Of a stretch of 64,000 nt of DNA, positions 28,255 to 42,030 are shown one piece after another. Below the pieces are notes generated by a model, which saw only the letters and a program-made list of their open reading frames with translations, had not been told where the DNA came from and made no database searches. Source of the DNA: Anarhynchus alexandrinus (taxonomy: Eukaryota > Chordata > Aves > Charadriiformes > Charadriidae); NCBI GenBank assembly GCA_008711295.1, contig VUYV01000074.1:372001-436000 (forward strand), written 5' to 3'. Position numbers and translations under genes: made by a program. Position 1 is the stretch's first letter. Each line of letters opens with the position of its first letter.

Positions 28255-28935
28255 TGTCTGCAATGAGGAGAGACCCAAGATCAGGTGATGATAGTGGCTC
28301 TGTTGAGTCAGAGCAAAGCCCTGTCCAGCCTGGTGTCCCGTCTCAGAGAGTGCAGTACTGGAAGCAAAAGAAAGAGCATAAAAGGGGGTACTGAGACAAG
28401 AGTCCTTTTTCTGATATGTCTTTCCAGCTCCTGGTGCTCCATATGGAGGCACTTCCTGAGCTCCAGGCTGTATCTGCACTGCTGTGTGTAGAGGCTGTTG
28501 GTGGATTCCTGTGAATTTATCTACTTTTTTTGAACCCACTTATTCCTTTGGATTCTACATCAGTGACCTCCGCATTCAACTACCATTGTGTGAAAAGTGT
28601 TTCCTTTTTTTTATGAGGAGCAAAGAGTAATTATTTCCTGTTTGCTTTCTCCATCCTGCTCCAAGCTAAATACCTCAACCGCATCCGAGTTCAGCTGTCC
28701 GTTTGATAAGCGAATGAGTCCTTCTCTACAAAGTCTCTTCAGTTATAGAAGCCATTTGGTACCTCTGATGTTCTCGCTGCTTCTCTTCACTCTACTATAC
28801 CTTTTTGAGATGGTGTGACCAGAATTGCATGCAGTGCTCAAGACATGGGAACACCAGGGATTGACAAAATTGCAGAATGATGTTTTCCATTTTGTTGTCT
28901 CTTCCTTTCCCATTTGTCCTTAGCATTGTGTGAGA
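28255..28935 (-). mobile_element. Ancient CR1-like LINE relic, antisense
   Basis: The + strand reads like the reverse strand of an old CR1-type family common in turtles and crocodilians. Recognisable stretches are CCAGCCTGGTGTCCCGTCTC near 28337, a CTTTCTCCATCCTGCTCCAA-type block near 28647, CCTTTTTGAGATGGTGTGAC near 28800 and CAGAATTGCATGCAGTGCTC near 28821. The order of the blocks matches the family as I recall it. It is strongly diverged with many indels and no open frame. The family assignment is from memory. Confidence 0.65.
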
Positions 28936-31900
28936 GTTAACAAGCAGCTCTATTGTTAGAAGAGCCTACAGGGAGAGCCTCGCAGGCTCCTCCTGGAGGA
29001 AGGACGCAGATAACAGGACATGATTTATCTGTTTAATTTATGTTGGACTGTTTGATTTTGCAAAATTAACTTCCTCCCTGAAGAAAGATGTCAGATGAAA
29101 TTTTCAGTTGAAAGGTGCAAGGGGAGAGTGAGAGATTAGTGTTCACAGCAGTGCAAAGCTGTGCGCTTTGATCCTTCTTCGTGCTTGCTGCTCTGTTCCA
29201 CTGTGTATCTTGCCTACAGGACAAAGTTTGGGGGCAGGACTGGGGAGACTGCCTTATCCAGAAACTGCCAACCAGCTTGTTTCCCTTGGATCAGGCCCTA
29301 TCTCAGCAGTTATGTCCTTGGCTTTTCACATGCGAAAGCAGCACTTTATTAAAAGAAACAAGATACTTCCCAGAGTCTGACAGCTTGCGTTTTGAACTAT
29401 CACCCCTAACAAGGGACCTTAAAACTGACCCCAAGACGTTAATTTAACCATTACAATTCCATTAGTCTAATTTGTCATGAAACATCTTTAACTAATTACC
29501 TGCATTTGTAAGTTAGTCCACATGTCATGAGATAAGAAGTCAAGCATAGTCATAGGTCACTGCTCTGGGCTGCCATCACATAAGACAGACCCTAGATGAA
29601 AGGGAATTCGGAGTTGATAGGAGGAATCTAAATGACAGCTACTCAGTCAGTGCAAGGCAGCCGTGGCTGTAATGTAAAAATTGGACCATTGTTTTAGAAG
29701 TGGTGTTTTGGAAAAGATGGGGCATGGCCTCATTAGCAGAGTAATGTCTAGGCAGATTGAGCATAATGCATTCCCCATAAGCATTTGTCTTGAAGGTGGT
29801 AATTTGATAAATACAGGTCCCTGCTAAAACCATTTGCTAAATTTGGCAGGCAATAGTATCAAACATTTATGACGGAATTTAGAACTGTCCCTTTTCAAAG
29901 AGACCTGATTATGTCCTGAATGTTACTTAAAAAAGCTCATTTGGGAACTGCTGTTGGTTTCTTCAAATGACAAATGTTGAAACAGAGGGAAAGACCAATT
30001 AGGAGTCTGATTAAAGGTTGCTCAAGCCTTTCACTGAGTAGTATGTTTGGATTCAGCTCCCTATTACTTGTTGGAAATCCGCCCGTGAATTTATAGTGGG
30101 AGCTGCAACATGCTGCGTGCCACAAACACCTCTCTCTTTTAGATTTAGGCAACTGTAAACTTCCCTTCATTTCTCTTGTTCCAGTGCCTGTGACATTCCC
30201 CTAGAGACCAAAAGAGGAGAAGGATATGGTACGTGATTAATGCAAGATGAAGCGTTCAGAAAATTTCCTCATTCTTGTTTCTGCTTCGTTCTTCACTGAG
30301 AGAGGAGGTGCAAAGGAAGGTGGCCGAGAGCAATTCACCCCCATCAATATACAGAGTGTCATCATCACACTTTTGGCTGCTGGTGCTGGCTGTGAGGTGT
30401 AATTAAATCCCCGCCTCCCCCCCAGATCTCTGTCCCTTAGCTGATCCTTACAGACAGCAAACGCAATTGAATTCTTCACTTCCATCACTCATTTGATCAA
30501 TACAAAGGGCCAGCGACGACACAGCTATACTGGTCAGGCCAGCCCTACCTTTGTACTCCCTAAGTACGGGCTCTGTCCAAGCCATAAATCACAGCTACTC
30601 TAAATTATAGAGGCTGCCAACACATCAGAGGGCTGGAGCGGGAGCTCCCTGTGATCACAGCAGGGAGGGAGGATAAGGAAGGCCCTGACCAAGCTGTCTT
30701 TTCTGTACTCGGGAGCTTTATTCAGACAGTAAGGAAGAGAGCGGGCCTGGGAGTCTCTGCGCTCCTCTTGCAGGCACAAGCCTGCTGCAGCGGCTCAGCA
30801 GTGTTCTGGTGTTACCTGCTGTCCTCAGGAAAAACGGAAAGCCTCTTTCTACAGGCCATAAGGCAGTCGCTGAGCTTAGGAGGAAACTTGCCTCGGTGGT
30901 GTATTACTGCAGACTTTATACCTACAGATACCCTTTTTTGGCATCCCTGTGAGGAGAGATGACTTGATGAGGACTCTTCCCCATGTCGTCACCCAGCACT
31001 GGGAGTGCTCTGTCCTCTGCGAGGAGGAGCAATGGCATCGCCGGGCTGCGCCCAACTCCTGCCACACAGCAGCAACGGCCCTGCGCTATCGCACAGCTTG
31101 GTGTGAACACCATGCCACTTCTTTCTTTCCTATGGGGAAGTTCACCTGTTATTTTCTACCAATATTCCTCCAAATCTTTAAAGATAAATGAATCTTTAGG
31201 TCTCCAAAATCTTTAGCCTGTCTGTGATGGGTGTAAGGTGTCTCCAGTCTGTAATGAAAAATCACAGACAATCCATCCTTTCGATCTCTCGCTTTTATCC
31301 TAAGCTGATAAGGGAGGCCCTCCTGTGCTTGTCAGCTTTGCATTCTTGGTGTGTGCAGCATAGCTGAGTATTGCAGATTAAAGGTGAAGAGTTGAACAGG
31401 GAAAAAAAGCAGGAGTGAAGCAGCTGTTTAATGAGATAGAGGGGCTTTCCTCTTGAAAACTGCTTATCCATATCCTGTCTGTTGGTAATTGCACAGAGTA
31501 TTTTCTTTATGGAGCATGTTAGCACTGTTTTCCCTGTTTAATATATTTTACCCTTTTGCAGGATCATCTTTTCACCTTGGTAGCATTAAATCATTCTTTA
31601 TGAAATTGTAAGTGACCCACAGCATATTTTGTCAAGCTGCTTAGTTCTGCCCTGCACATCTTTTGTCTTATAGTTACAATAAAGTTCAAGTGTGCTCAGG
31701 AGTTAAAGCTTAGATGGTCTCAGTCTGTAACTAAGTTGGAACCCTTGCTGTTCCAAGTTTGGAAACTCCTTTCCACCCAAGCATGTCTCAAGCTGTAACA
31801 GAAACTCTAAAGTTATAAATCCATATATTGTTGAACTGACTTACAGTGGTAGGATGTGCTATGCTGACGTTACAAACAAACATTGAAAAGATGAGCTTCT

Positions 31901-34900
31901 TGGCAGCTGTTTTAGCTTAGTCATGTCAGTGGCTGTCTATCTTTCTGCTAGAGTTATTTTCATTTTTGCAAACTCTTCCCTGTTTTTCAGGTAGGTTCTT
32001 CATCTCCTGGTACCCCTAAGGTGGGAGAGGTTCACCACTGGACCCCATGGCTCCATCGATGGGGCCGTTTGCTGGGATTCACCTCCAGAAAGAGACGTAA
32101 GAATCCATCATTACAAAATCTGCATAAGCTTATGTGGGCTAGAGCAGCTAAGAAAGATCACTGGAAAACACCTAATGTATGTATGCTGCCACTGTACATA
32201 CCACTGTCTTTGTTGGTGTCTGAAGAGGTGCTGGGAGAGTACAAGAGTTGCTGATGGAGAAATGCAAGAGGGGGGAAAGGATGCATCTGTCAGGAAGAGA
32301 TGCCATCATGACTCTGGCTTGGTATGATAAACAGCCCGTGCTGCTTAGAGATCTGGTTGTGGACAGGCCATATTCCCCTGATCTCTCTCCACTTGCTCTG
32401 GAGGTCCTTATTCTGTGGCTGATGTGAACAAGCTTGGTTCTTTATATCACCTCCATGCATTTGGGATCTACTTGACTGCAAATTAGGTTAGAAACAGGAA
32501 CATTTCAGGGTTGGGAAAAGAGTGATCTGGGATTTTTCTGATGCCAAAAGATCCTGATCTCATTTGTATAAATAATGTTAATGTTTATATATGTATAAAT
32601 GATAACAGGGGGGTGGAGAAATGGTGGGACCCTGGGTTGGGATAGGAGGGGTTTGCTGTGAGGTGGGGTCTTCTGACATGGCAGAGGCTTGGGGTCATAG
32701 TCTGGCAAAGATGGAAGCCCTGGCTTGAAGAGCATTGTCACAGTCTGGAGCAGGAAACGATAGCAGGTTTGAGATCTGGGACAGAAGAGAGAGAATCTGC
32801 CTCACAAGGGATTGAAGGAATTTATCTGGGGGACTTGAAAGATTGAAGGAACTTATTTCACATGACTGTCCCTCCCCCATCCCGTGCACATGACTGCATG
32901 TAACAGTCATTTTTGCTGATGGAAATGTGGTAGCTCTATTTTCTGCCCAACCTTTGTCTCCTTGTCTTTTTACTTGTCCATACAATATCATATACCCTAT
33001 GGCATCATATAATTAAAATAGATGATTTATGCAGATGCAAATGGATCCCTAAGGAAACCTAGCACACGGACATAACACCACAGGCAAGTTTTAACTGATT
33101 ATGCAGCTATAAAGAAGTTTCTTCTTTTTAAAATTAAAAATATTTTAACTGTTTTTTCTTCTTTTTTAATGCTAACAGCTTAACATTTTCGTCTCCAGGT
33201 AAAATCTGAAATGGAAGAGAGGGAGCTCAGGCTTAACACGGAGTACCTTATGGAAATGCAGGCTGTAGCTTTCTGGGTTTAGAAACCTCTGTAGAGTACA
33301 AAATCTTTCCTCCCGTTTGCAACACTCCTCCCCCTGCATGCAGAGTGCAAACCCTGTATGCATTTGGCTTCCAGATCTGTGACTCCCACCCTTCTTTTTA
33401 CAAGCTGTGCATTTTTTCCCTTTCAAAGCACAGTTTTGCCCCCCCTCCACTGCCCCTAGGAAAGTTTTTGCCCTGCATGTGCCCTGGGCTTTTAAATAAT
33501 GTGGAAACTCCCTGTTTTACTCTGTGTCCATACTGCTGCCTCCAGTTCATGATTTTTATGCCTCTGTGGCCTCTGCTAATGTGTAGGGTGGCCTGAACAG
33601 GGTGTTTTTCCAGTTCCAGTGAAACGTGGCTGTGTGTTACAGGCACAGATAGGGATGTTGGAGGGACTGTAGCCTTCTCGCTAGCACTGTTTCTTGTAAT
33701 GTAGTGGAGAAGAGGTACCAGTTTTTCCCCTCTACATCATGAGCCTGATTTTATTATTACCAGTAAGTGATGCCAATACTGTTCATGTTTCCTTACCCCA
33801 AGGCTTAATGGATACATTCAATGGCCGTGTTAACCCCTTCCCATTCTCAGCAGCACCTTTATGATGGTATTGCCTTTCCAAGCCACAGTTGATCTTGCAA
33901 GCCTTCACATTAGCTAATCCAGCCCCTGTTGGCTTCTTTCCCAAATGTGTTGAGTTCTAGGGGGAACACTCAGCAAGGGTATTTTCCCTTGTTATCAGTG
34001 GATCCAGAATTTCTTCTTTTCTTATCTACAGGGCTGCTCATTCCTCTCCATTGCTATCAGCAATAAGGGCCAGATACTTCTTACAGAATATAATCATAAT
34101 TTTTAAGGGAAATGAGAAAGAAAATAATGAATCTAGACCAAAGCTATCTACATTTTCTGTCTGAAGGTACAAACCAGGTGGAGCTGCCCTGACACTTGTG
34201 CTGCTGATTAAAAGACAGCATGATAGAGAAATACATAGTCTTCTCTACGAGTGATCTTGCAGTCAAGCAGGAGATACCACGTGTGGAGGGACCGAGAATT
34301 AGCTGGTGCCTGAAGCAGAGGCGGTATGGGCAGCATCTCCGACAGCATTCATCAGAGCAGCGCAAGAACTCTGGCAGACCATAGCAGAACTTTTCTACTT
34401 CATTATGTGCTGAAAAGCGACTGGTTTCTACTCATTAGACACTAATCAAGGTCACCCCTTCATTGCTGAATGGTCTGCATTCACTACACTGTTGGCAGGA
34501 GGGCTTGCTCTGCTCCTGTGTGTTCAGAAAAAAAAATCCAAAATAAAATAAAAGGAAAAGAAATCCTTTGGCCAACCATCTGTTGGAGCACAGGCCGTGG
34601 ACACAGTGCAGATACAAACGCCTGGATGCATTTTGCAGGTGTGCCCTGTGACCCATCTTTCCATGGAGGAATTCACTGGCAAAATAGATTGCACTAGACT
34701 GTTCCTGCAACTGCAGTTAATCGCGCCTTTTCTATATTACTGCTACAGGATTAACACAAACATAGCTCCTATTTTCAGGCTTATCAAAGGCAGCAGCACA
34801 TCTCTCTAATCTCCTATTTCCCTGCTCTCTTTAAAGTGTTTAAATGAATGGAGCACTGATGAGCAGGGATGTGGTGCCAGCAGGGATGGTGTCATTTAAT

Positions 34901-37587
34901 GCCTCACTATTTATGCTATTTAATGCCTGTGTGGCTTTATGTGTCCTGGGTGACTTGCTAACCATCTGGCACCCTCCACCCTTTCACAGGACAGACAGAG
35001 GTGTAGACAGCATCTTCATTTGTCTCCAGTCCAGAGAGTGACCAGCAGCAATAAAACAGCATAGTTCTGATGTACCTGTTCCTACAGAGCCTGCCCCTGC
35101 TGTCACGGAAGGATGAAGCCTGGAGGCCAGGGTTTGGTGACCCTTGATACCAGGCAGTTTGGATCTCAGTGAGCTACGGGCACATACCTATATTTCTATT
35201 GAACTGGTTGGCACACGCAACCTGGATTTTTCTTCCAGCTGTAAAAATCATAATGATATCTGATCTGCCCCAGCACCTGTTTGTACACAGTTAACTTGTC
35301 AAAAGGTTTCAGACGAGCTGGAATCAGCAGAATTGTGTATATCGCATCAGCTCCTTGTCCTAAGAGTCCTAGAGCTGGATTTACTGTATCATTGAATCAC
35401 AGCCTGAATTTTTAGCTTTATTACATTCACGAATCACAAATACTTGGGTTGTGTCCTCCAATCTACTAGGAAGTGGGCTGAGATCCACCCTACTCTTTTC
35501 ACACCGCTGTCAGCTGGCATTAACTTTCAGTCATTTTCTCCTTTGAGGCCATATTGAAATCAGTGACCTAGAAGTAAAATACTCTGTATTTTGTTAGGAA
35601 GCGGTCCCTGGAGTTGTGCAGTCTACATTGGGATGTTTCCTCAGCGAGCTCTTTTGTATATCTTCCTGTGGCAATTGTACTGTAATTACCAACAGTCCTC
35701 TTCTTGGTAGCAGAATTTATTAATTGCTTTCTACTTTCTCCTGTGTATTTCTGCTCAGATCACAGTAAAATAAGGACTTTCTTTAGTTTGTGGAGGGGTC
35801 ATGATACCCTACTGTAAAGCATTTCTTTTCTATGATGACATTCTCAGAGATTGTATTACGGATTCACTGATATTTCTGCAAGGAGGGCGAACTGGAATCT
35901 GTATTTGACTCTTACTGCACTGTCTGTTAGCGATACAGCCGTGGGAACTGACCCTGAAAATGCTCACGCCTGTGAGAGTATTTGCAGAACTAAGGACTAG
36001 TCATGTGTAGAAGCATTTTCACAATCAGCTTTCATGTTTATGGGATCACTTGTGGACAGTGCCGACAGTCTGCTGGGAGGTGCTGGCTGCCCTTTTCAGT
36101 GCTGTTGCTGAAGGTTCATTTTATTCAGCATTTTATGGGAGTGCCCAGCTCACGTTGTAACTTTAATGCAGACTGTTAATATGAATAAGTTATATCTCCA
36201 TGGGGTTTTTTTTGTGTTCAGATTCAAGGTCAGATCCAGTTGGCCACTCTGTGGCAGTATCTAATGAATTGCCTGCATCCCAGAAAGTATACAATTTGAG
36301 ATTAGAAGCAGCACCACCTTATTACCCGGATAGTCAATTGCAAGTGGAAGTGTAGTGGATGAAAGGGCAAGGTAATGTAACATGTGAGTGGAATAGCACT
36401 CAATCCATGTATTATGAAATTGTCATTCTATGCCACTGTTCAGCATAAATGGACTAATCTTCAGTTTGAAAATGAGGAGAGCTTGACTGTTAAAGAATAG
36501 GTCATTTGGCTCCTGGCAGCAGCAGAAGATGCTGTAATATTAGCTGTAAGAACTTGTGCATTCTTGGGAAGGAGATAAAAATGATTAAATTGCACTGCTT
36601 GCTTCTCTGTCTTCTAAAGTAATTCATAGTTGGACCCGGATTCATCTAAGCATTTGCATAATTCCTCAGGCCATTCCTGTTCAGCCATGCATTTCAGCTT
36701 GTGCCTAAACTTCAGCAAGTGCTGAAGTTCTTTTCATTTCCTGGGGCTTCTGCCTTGCTGAACATGGTCTTGGCCATTAGTTTATAATGTTTCAGTAACT
36801 TCTGAGATTGCTATGCTGTAGCAAGTGGAAGTTTGCTGTATTTGTTGTATTATGGGCTGAATATTCTTTAATGACTCAGAAAGGTTAAGGGTGAAGATCT
36901 TGGGGCCCTGGAGAGCATCATTTTCAATAGAGTCCTCTGTTGCAAATCCAAGAGCCAGAGAACTGGGGTCATGTCTCCCAAGAGTTTTATGGACTCTGCA
37001 AAACTGGCAGTCACACTGACTGCCTCCCTTCCGCTGGGCTCTTCCTCAAAAGGAATGAGCAGAGCCAAGGGGAAGGTTTTGTTGGGCTCTTTGGGACATG
37101 GAGCTCTTCAGGCCAAATTCTGTTCCGAATTACGCTTTATTATTCCAGAGTAACTTCTTAACTTTGGTAGGGCTGTGCCAGGTGGTAACCATTGTCGACG
37201 TGAATTGCAGTTTTAAAAAAATCTTTGAAAAACTGCAATATTACCATATGTATTTCTATCCAAACTTGGAAGGGGGGTATGGAGTAGAACCTTGATGTGT
37301 TGAATTTTTTGTCTTGTGGGGATGGAAAGTTCAAAACATATTGCCTGGCATTATCAAGCTATTGTGTGTCAGTTCAGTTTAGCATCAGAACATGTCAGCC
37401 AATATAGTTCCACTGCTTTATGTGTGGGAACTGGAAATTTTTTAATTGGGATTGACCCTGATCTAAAATGAAAAGTTTGGTTGTGGCTTTTTAAGGAAAA
37501 TACAATAAAACAATTGACTTTTTTTTTTCCTTTGGAAAGAATAATTTTCAAACGTTTGGTAGGAAACCCTCTACAGAATAGATTTAC
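28936..37587. other. Noncoding stretch with one conserved-looking patch
   Basis: No exon is recognised. The patch at 30240-30660 has the look of conserved noncoding DNA and is discussed as a finding. The GC-richer part at 30650-31090 carries chance frames on both strands. Confidence 0.5.
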
Positions 37588-37660
37588 GGCCTGAAGTCTT
37601 GTTCACAGTGAAACTGGTGGGAATTTTGCTGTTGACTTTCATGTAGCCACAATTTTACTG
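37588..37660. repeat. Old archosaur/turtle-type repeat relic
   Basis: GGCCTGAAGTCTTGTTCACA, GTGGGAATTTTGCTGTTGAC and TTTCATGTAGCCACAATTTT follow the string GGCCTGATCCTGCACTCA...GGGAATTTTGCCATTGACTTCAATG...AGCCAGGATTT over its whole length. Confidence 0.55.
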
Positions 37661-39306
37661 AGCTTTCCTTTGCAGCAGGAGGGATTGTGTGCCTCTTTAT
37701 CTGGAGGTATTAATGTAACTTCAAAACCTCTTGCCCCACTTTAGAAATATAACATGTTCTTATATATCTCATTGATTTGTTGGAGGTCTTGTTCCATTGA
37801 AAGTACCATGGGTTTTGTCTCTATCCCAGAGAGCCACAAGGAGCTTAATCTATATTTGTTAAAATGGAGACCAGTAACATGTTCTTCTAACACGCCAGTA
37901 GCAGAAGAAAGGGCAAATGTCCAGGTTCGTGCTCTACTTTGCTGGGCCATCTTCAGATCATTGCTTTAAAGTGTTTGTTCTGTGAAGGGGAATCGTTGCA
38001 GGTTCCAGATGTAGGTGTTTACAGTGGGATCACACTTCTGTGCATCATACTGTCTCTGTTTGCCTGGTCCCAGCACATGAGATGATTCACCTGCTGCAGA
38101 ATTTTCCTGTCTGTATAGGAGGTTTTATTAACCCCCAGAGAGGCCTATTTGGAATCTGTTTTTCTGTCCCAAATTGGGGTCCTGCTACTAACAATGTTTT
38201 ATGAGCAAGGAACAGTTCTTTCCATTGCTGGGCAACTGGAGTTCTTTGTTACCTTTTCTTTACCTGAGACAATAGTGAGAGAGGGAAGAGAAAGGACTGG
38301 AAGAGTCAGAGGAGGAGGAAAATAAATCTTTCTAAGGGAAAAGGAGTATTCAGCGAGCAATTTTCATGAGATACACACATTTGGAAATTTGCTAAGATAT
38401 GTTTGCGATGTTTTTTATAAGCAAAATTAAATGAAAGTACAGATAGATCTCGATTTAACCTACCCATTTGTCCTTGGATTTAGGGCTAGCTTAGAGCAAT
38501 TTTCCAGTTTTGCACTTCGGGCCCATCTCTACCTGCTTTACCGGCAGGTTCCACTGCACTGAGGACAGTACTGGTAGACACAAACAGAGCAGGGTCTTCC
38601 ATGGAAGAAGTGGTTCCTAGGAGGGGCCTGAGAGCAGAGTTTCAAAAGCACCATGTTCCCAAAGAAGGGCCAAATTTTTCAGAAGGGCTGAACAACAAGC
38701 ACTCCTGCTGTGACAGATGGCTGAGTATTTCAAAAGATCTTGCAGTTAAAGCTGGCTGGAAATTGTCTATTCTCTTGTTTTTGACAGGAACTTGGTTTTC
38801 TTTTAAAAATAATAATAGTGCAGAATGGGCAGATTTCCTTTCAGCATTCTATTTTTATGTGAGTTTTAATTGTTTTGGTCAGGGAAACTCTCACTCCTGT
38901 AATACATTCATTTACAACTCACTGTGCTGGAGAGCCATGTCATAGATGCTTCCAAAAGTCCAATCACCTGTTCTGGTCCCTCGATGGCATGAACCTTTCC
39001 TGAAGCTCTACCCAAACACAAGTGTGCTGTGTGTGATGTGGTGGACAAGGCACTCGAGTGTGCTGCTTCCATTCAGGTTTTCTTGGGTAAGTTCCCATGT
39101 AGGCTCTCTAGAGTGGGTTAAGCTTTGAGGTACTTGGTTTGGGATCCTGAGCACATGATCTTCAGTAGGCAAATGCCTTCACTTGTGGCTGTTCACATTT
39201 AGGATTAGGAGTGCTCAGCCCTCTGAAAGTCAAGATGTGTTTTTACGTAGCTGGGCACTCAGAACATGGGATCTTGGAACATGAGTCTGTTTCTCAAAAT
39301 GTGTGC

Positions 39307-39365
39307 TTTAACTTTCCATGGTTTAACTTTCCCATCCATAAACTGGAGGTAATTCGTCATCCTTA
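39307..39365 (+). repeat. MIR-like SINE relic
   Basis: TTAACTTTCCCATCCATAAA followed by CTGGAGGTAATTCGTCATCC parallels the MIR end CTCAGTTTCCCCATCTGTAAAATGGGGGTAAT. It is short and diverged. Confidence 0.4.
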
Positions 39366-39532
39366 GCAAAGGACCTATAAAATTCAGTGTTTATGCACAC
39401 AACTTTGGAGAAGCAGAAATAAAAAAAAAAAAATAATTTCTCTTCCATCTGAATGTCTCAGAGCTCTTTTAAACTGTTAATTAATTGAGCAATCATAATG
39501 ACGTGCCTGTGGGGATGAAGGGGGAGGAATAA

Positions 39533-39615
39533 TTTACAGGTGGGAGAAATGAGGCATGAATGACTTTCTAGCCTTACCTGTGCCATGCTATTAGTCTGTG
39601 TCAGATCCAGACAGA
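39533..39615 (-). repeat. MIR-like SINE relic, antisense
   Basis: TTACAGGTGGGAGAAATGAG, GCATGAATGACTTTCTAGCC and a later GTGTCAGATCCAGAC resemble the reverse strand of MIR (TTTACAGATGAGAAAACTGAGGC, AAGTGACTTGCCC, then the diverged head). It lies about 170 bp from a similar relic in the opposite orientation. Confidence 0.45.
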
Positions 39616-41929
39616 TACATTCTGTCCCATCTCCTTTTGCATCTGTGATGGGTGGCTGGGAACATCAGCTTCCTCCCTGCTTCCTCCTCTTCTGTATGTG
39701 ACCCATTCCTTATCACCAGGCTGCTGTTTCATGGAAGTACAAGGAGCCTATGTGGCCCATCTCTTTGACAAAGCAGGCTTGGAAGCTGGGACATTTGTTT
39801 CAACTCCCAAGTGCCACCCAGTGAACAGGGCATGGCCAGAGAGCCATCTCCACTGCAAGGGAGAAAGGGGGTCAAGAAAAGAAACTGTTAGGACAACTGC
39901 ACATTCTGCCCTGCCTTCCTCCTCCTGACCTGGTGCACAGCTGGATTATGGTGTGCCGTCCTCTGCACACCTCCCACAGCAGCTCAGGTTATATCTTTGC
40001 TGCACTGAGCAGAGTGGCTCAGGAATATCTGACCTGGCTCTGAAATACCAGCTCACCTCTGAGGAGCAACATGGCCTCTCTTCGTCACCCACTCTTTCCT
40101 GTCTGACCCCCTGTATCTGGGGTCAGTAGACTTGTGTGCAGAAAACATTGTGAATCTTCTGGCATATGTAGAATAAATGAGTACAAGGTTAATTCACATT
40201 GTTTAAAATCTATGGGATGAGCGGGGTAAAAATACTGCTTAGGAAAAGATCCAACACTCAATTTCATCTACAGTTTGGCTGGGAATCCTTTTTAAATTTA
40301 GTTCTTAAACACAGCTGTGAAACTCATGAAGTTGTCACATTGGTTGCTCACGCAGCAACCTTTATAGCCTCCTGGGAAGGTAATAAAAACACCAATAGTG
40401 AGCAGTAATTCTAACGGGCTGCTTTGCTTCATTCCTCTGGTTGCTCCTTGTCGAGCTCCTGCAACTCAAGACATGAAGTTTTTCTTCCAGCCGACCTGGT
40501 TCCAACTGCTTCTCCCTATCAGTTATTCATATCTGAAAAGGAAAAGAAAAATACTGCCATGATTTGCTGGTCCCTGGAACACCAGGTTTTTTTTTTTTAT
40601 TTAACTGATAGTTCTTATGGTTACCTTTAGCCATAGCTTTTTAAGTACTTTTTAGCTGGATAGCAGTGATAAGCCCTCCAGGAAAAAGCAGTGGTTAAGT
40701 GGTGGCTCATGATAAATATTTTGTACTGTCTGTAGTCATGTTTTCTATTCTTTTTCAGTTTATGTATCTTGTAAAAATTTTCTGGTAAAGCTGCTACTCC
40801 CTCTGTGGTGAATTTAATCCTATTGATTTCTAGCTTTCCTAAATGTGTTTTACAGACCCCCTACTGCATCTGGGACCAGAGCTTGAAAAGCCCTGTTTAG
40901 TGAAATGGATTGTCTTCCAGAGGTCATTGACACCCTATATTCTGCCTTATCTAAATTAGGCAGTCTCCAGTATTATCTGATCTAATCCCAAAAATAAAGG
41001 GTGTGTGTTATGTGCAGATATAATGCTTACACATACATTTCCTGTTGAGCAGTTACTGGCAAAGGAGATGAAAGCAGGTAGAGCTTGACCACGCAGTTCA
41101 GCGCACATGCTGCCAGGGACGAAGCGCCTGCTAACAGCTGGCTTTTCTGCACCTCGGCAGGTGATGGAGTTCCCACTAGTTCAGAAGCTCACTGCCAATG
41201 GCTAGCACATGCTGTTGTGAGAAATCTCATCACTCAAAAATGTCTCATAAATAATTTAGAGGAAAGCAATTAGCACACACAGCTGTAGCTGTTTGCAAAG
41301 TCACAGTTATACCTGCCAGGGCGAGCTGGAAATGGAAATTTCAAAACCATTTTTTGAAGTAGCCAGAATGGTCTAGCTTGGAGCTAGGCTTGGTGGGTAG
41401 TTGTTGATGAGTAAGGAATAATTGCACTTTCATGTCTTTTTATGTGTAATGAAATCCAGGAGAGAAATTTAGTATTTTTTGCATATTGGGAAAGGGATCA
41501 AAGGGATGCAGAGTTTGAAAAACTCCAGCAGTCAAGGCCTTATCCTTCCAGAGGCTCTGCAACTCATTCAGCTTCAGAGTAAAGGGGACAAGTTCTAATA
41601 GGGACTTAGACTTGCATTTTGAAGGCATCAGCTAATTAAAGCTTGTCTATATGTACGGACTGCCCAGGGAGGATAGGCAGGAGGAAAAGGAGGAAGATAT
41701 TGTGTGAGATGCCTGATCTGAGTGTGCTCGCCTTGATAGATCGATGCAAGTAAATTGTTTGAGAGCTTCTGAATAATGATAAAAGGGAGAGGAACATGCT
41801 CTTTAAGAACATCAAGCAACTACAGGGAAGGTGTGACGATAAAAGTCCGTGCAGGTGAGTCCTAGGAAGGAGTATCCATATTAAATCTAGAGATGGCACC
41901 AGGCTGGGGAGCGTACATGCAAATATATT

Positions 41930-42030
41930 TGGGGATAGGACTAGAAATCACCTACCTTGATCCTATTTTGGGACAAGGGGATGGACCAGATAACATTGCA
42001 AGACCCTCTCCAGCTCTTCTGATAGCTGTG
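41930..42030 (+). mobile_element. Possible ancient CR1 3' remnant
   Basis: GGGGATGGACCAGATAACAT followed by GCAAGACCCTCTCCAGCTCT resembles the old CR1 motif GGATTGGACTAGATGACCT...GGTCCCTTCCAGCCCT. The terminal ATTCT repeat is not clear. It is a short, degraded match. Confidence 0.35.
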
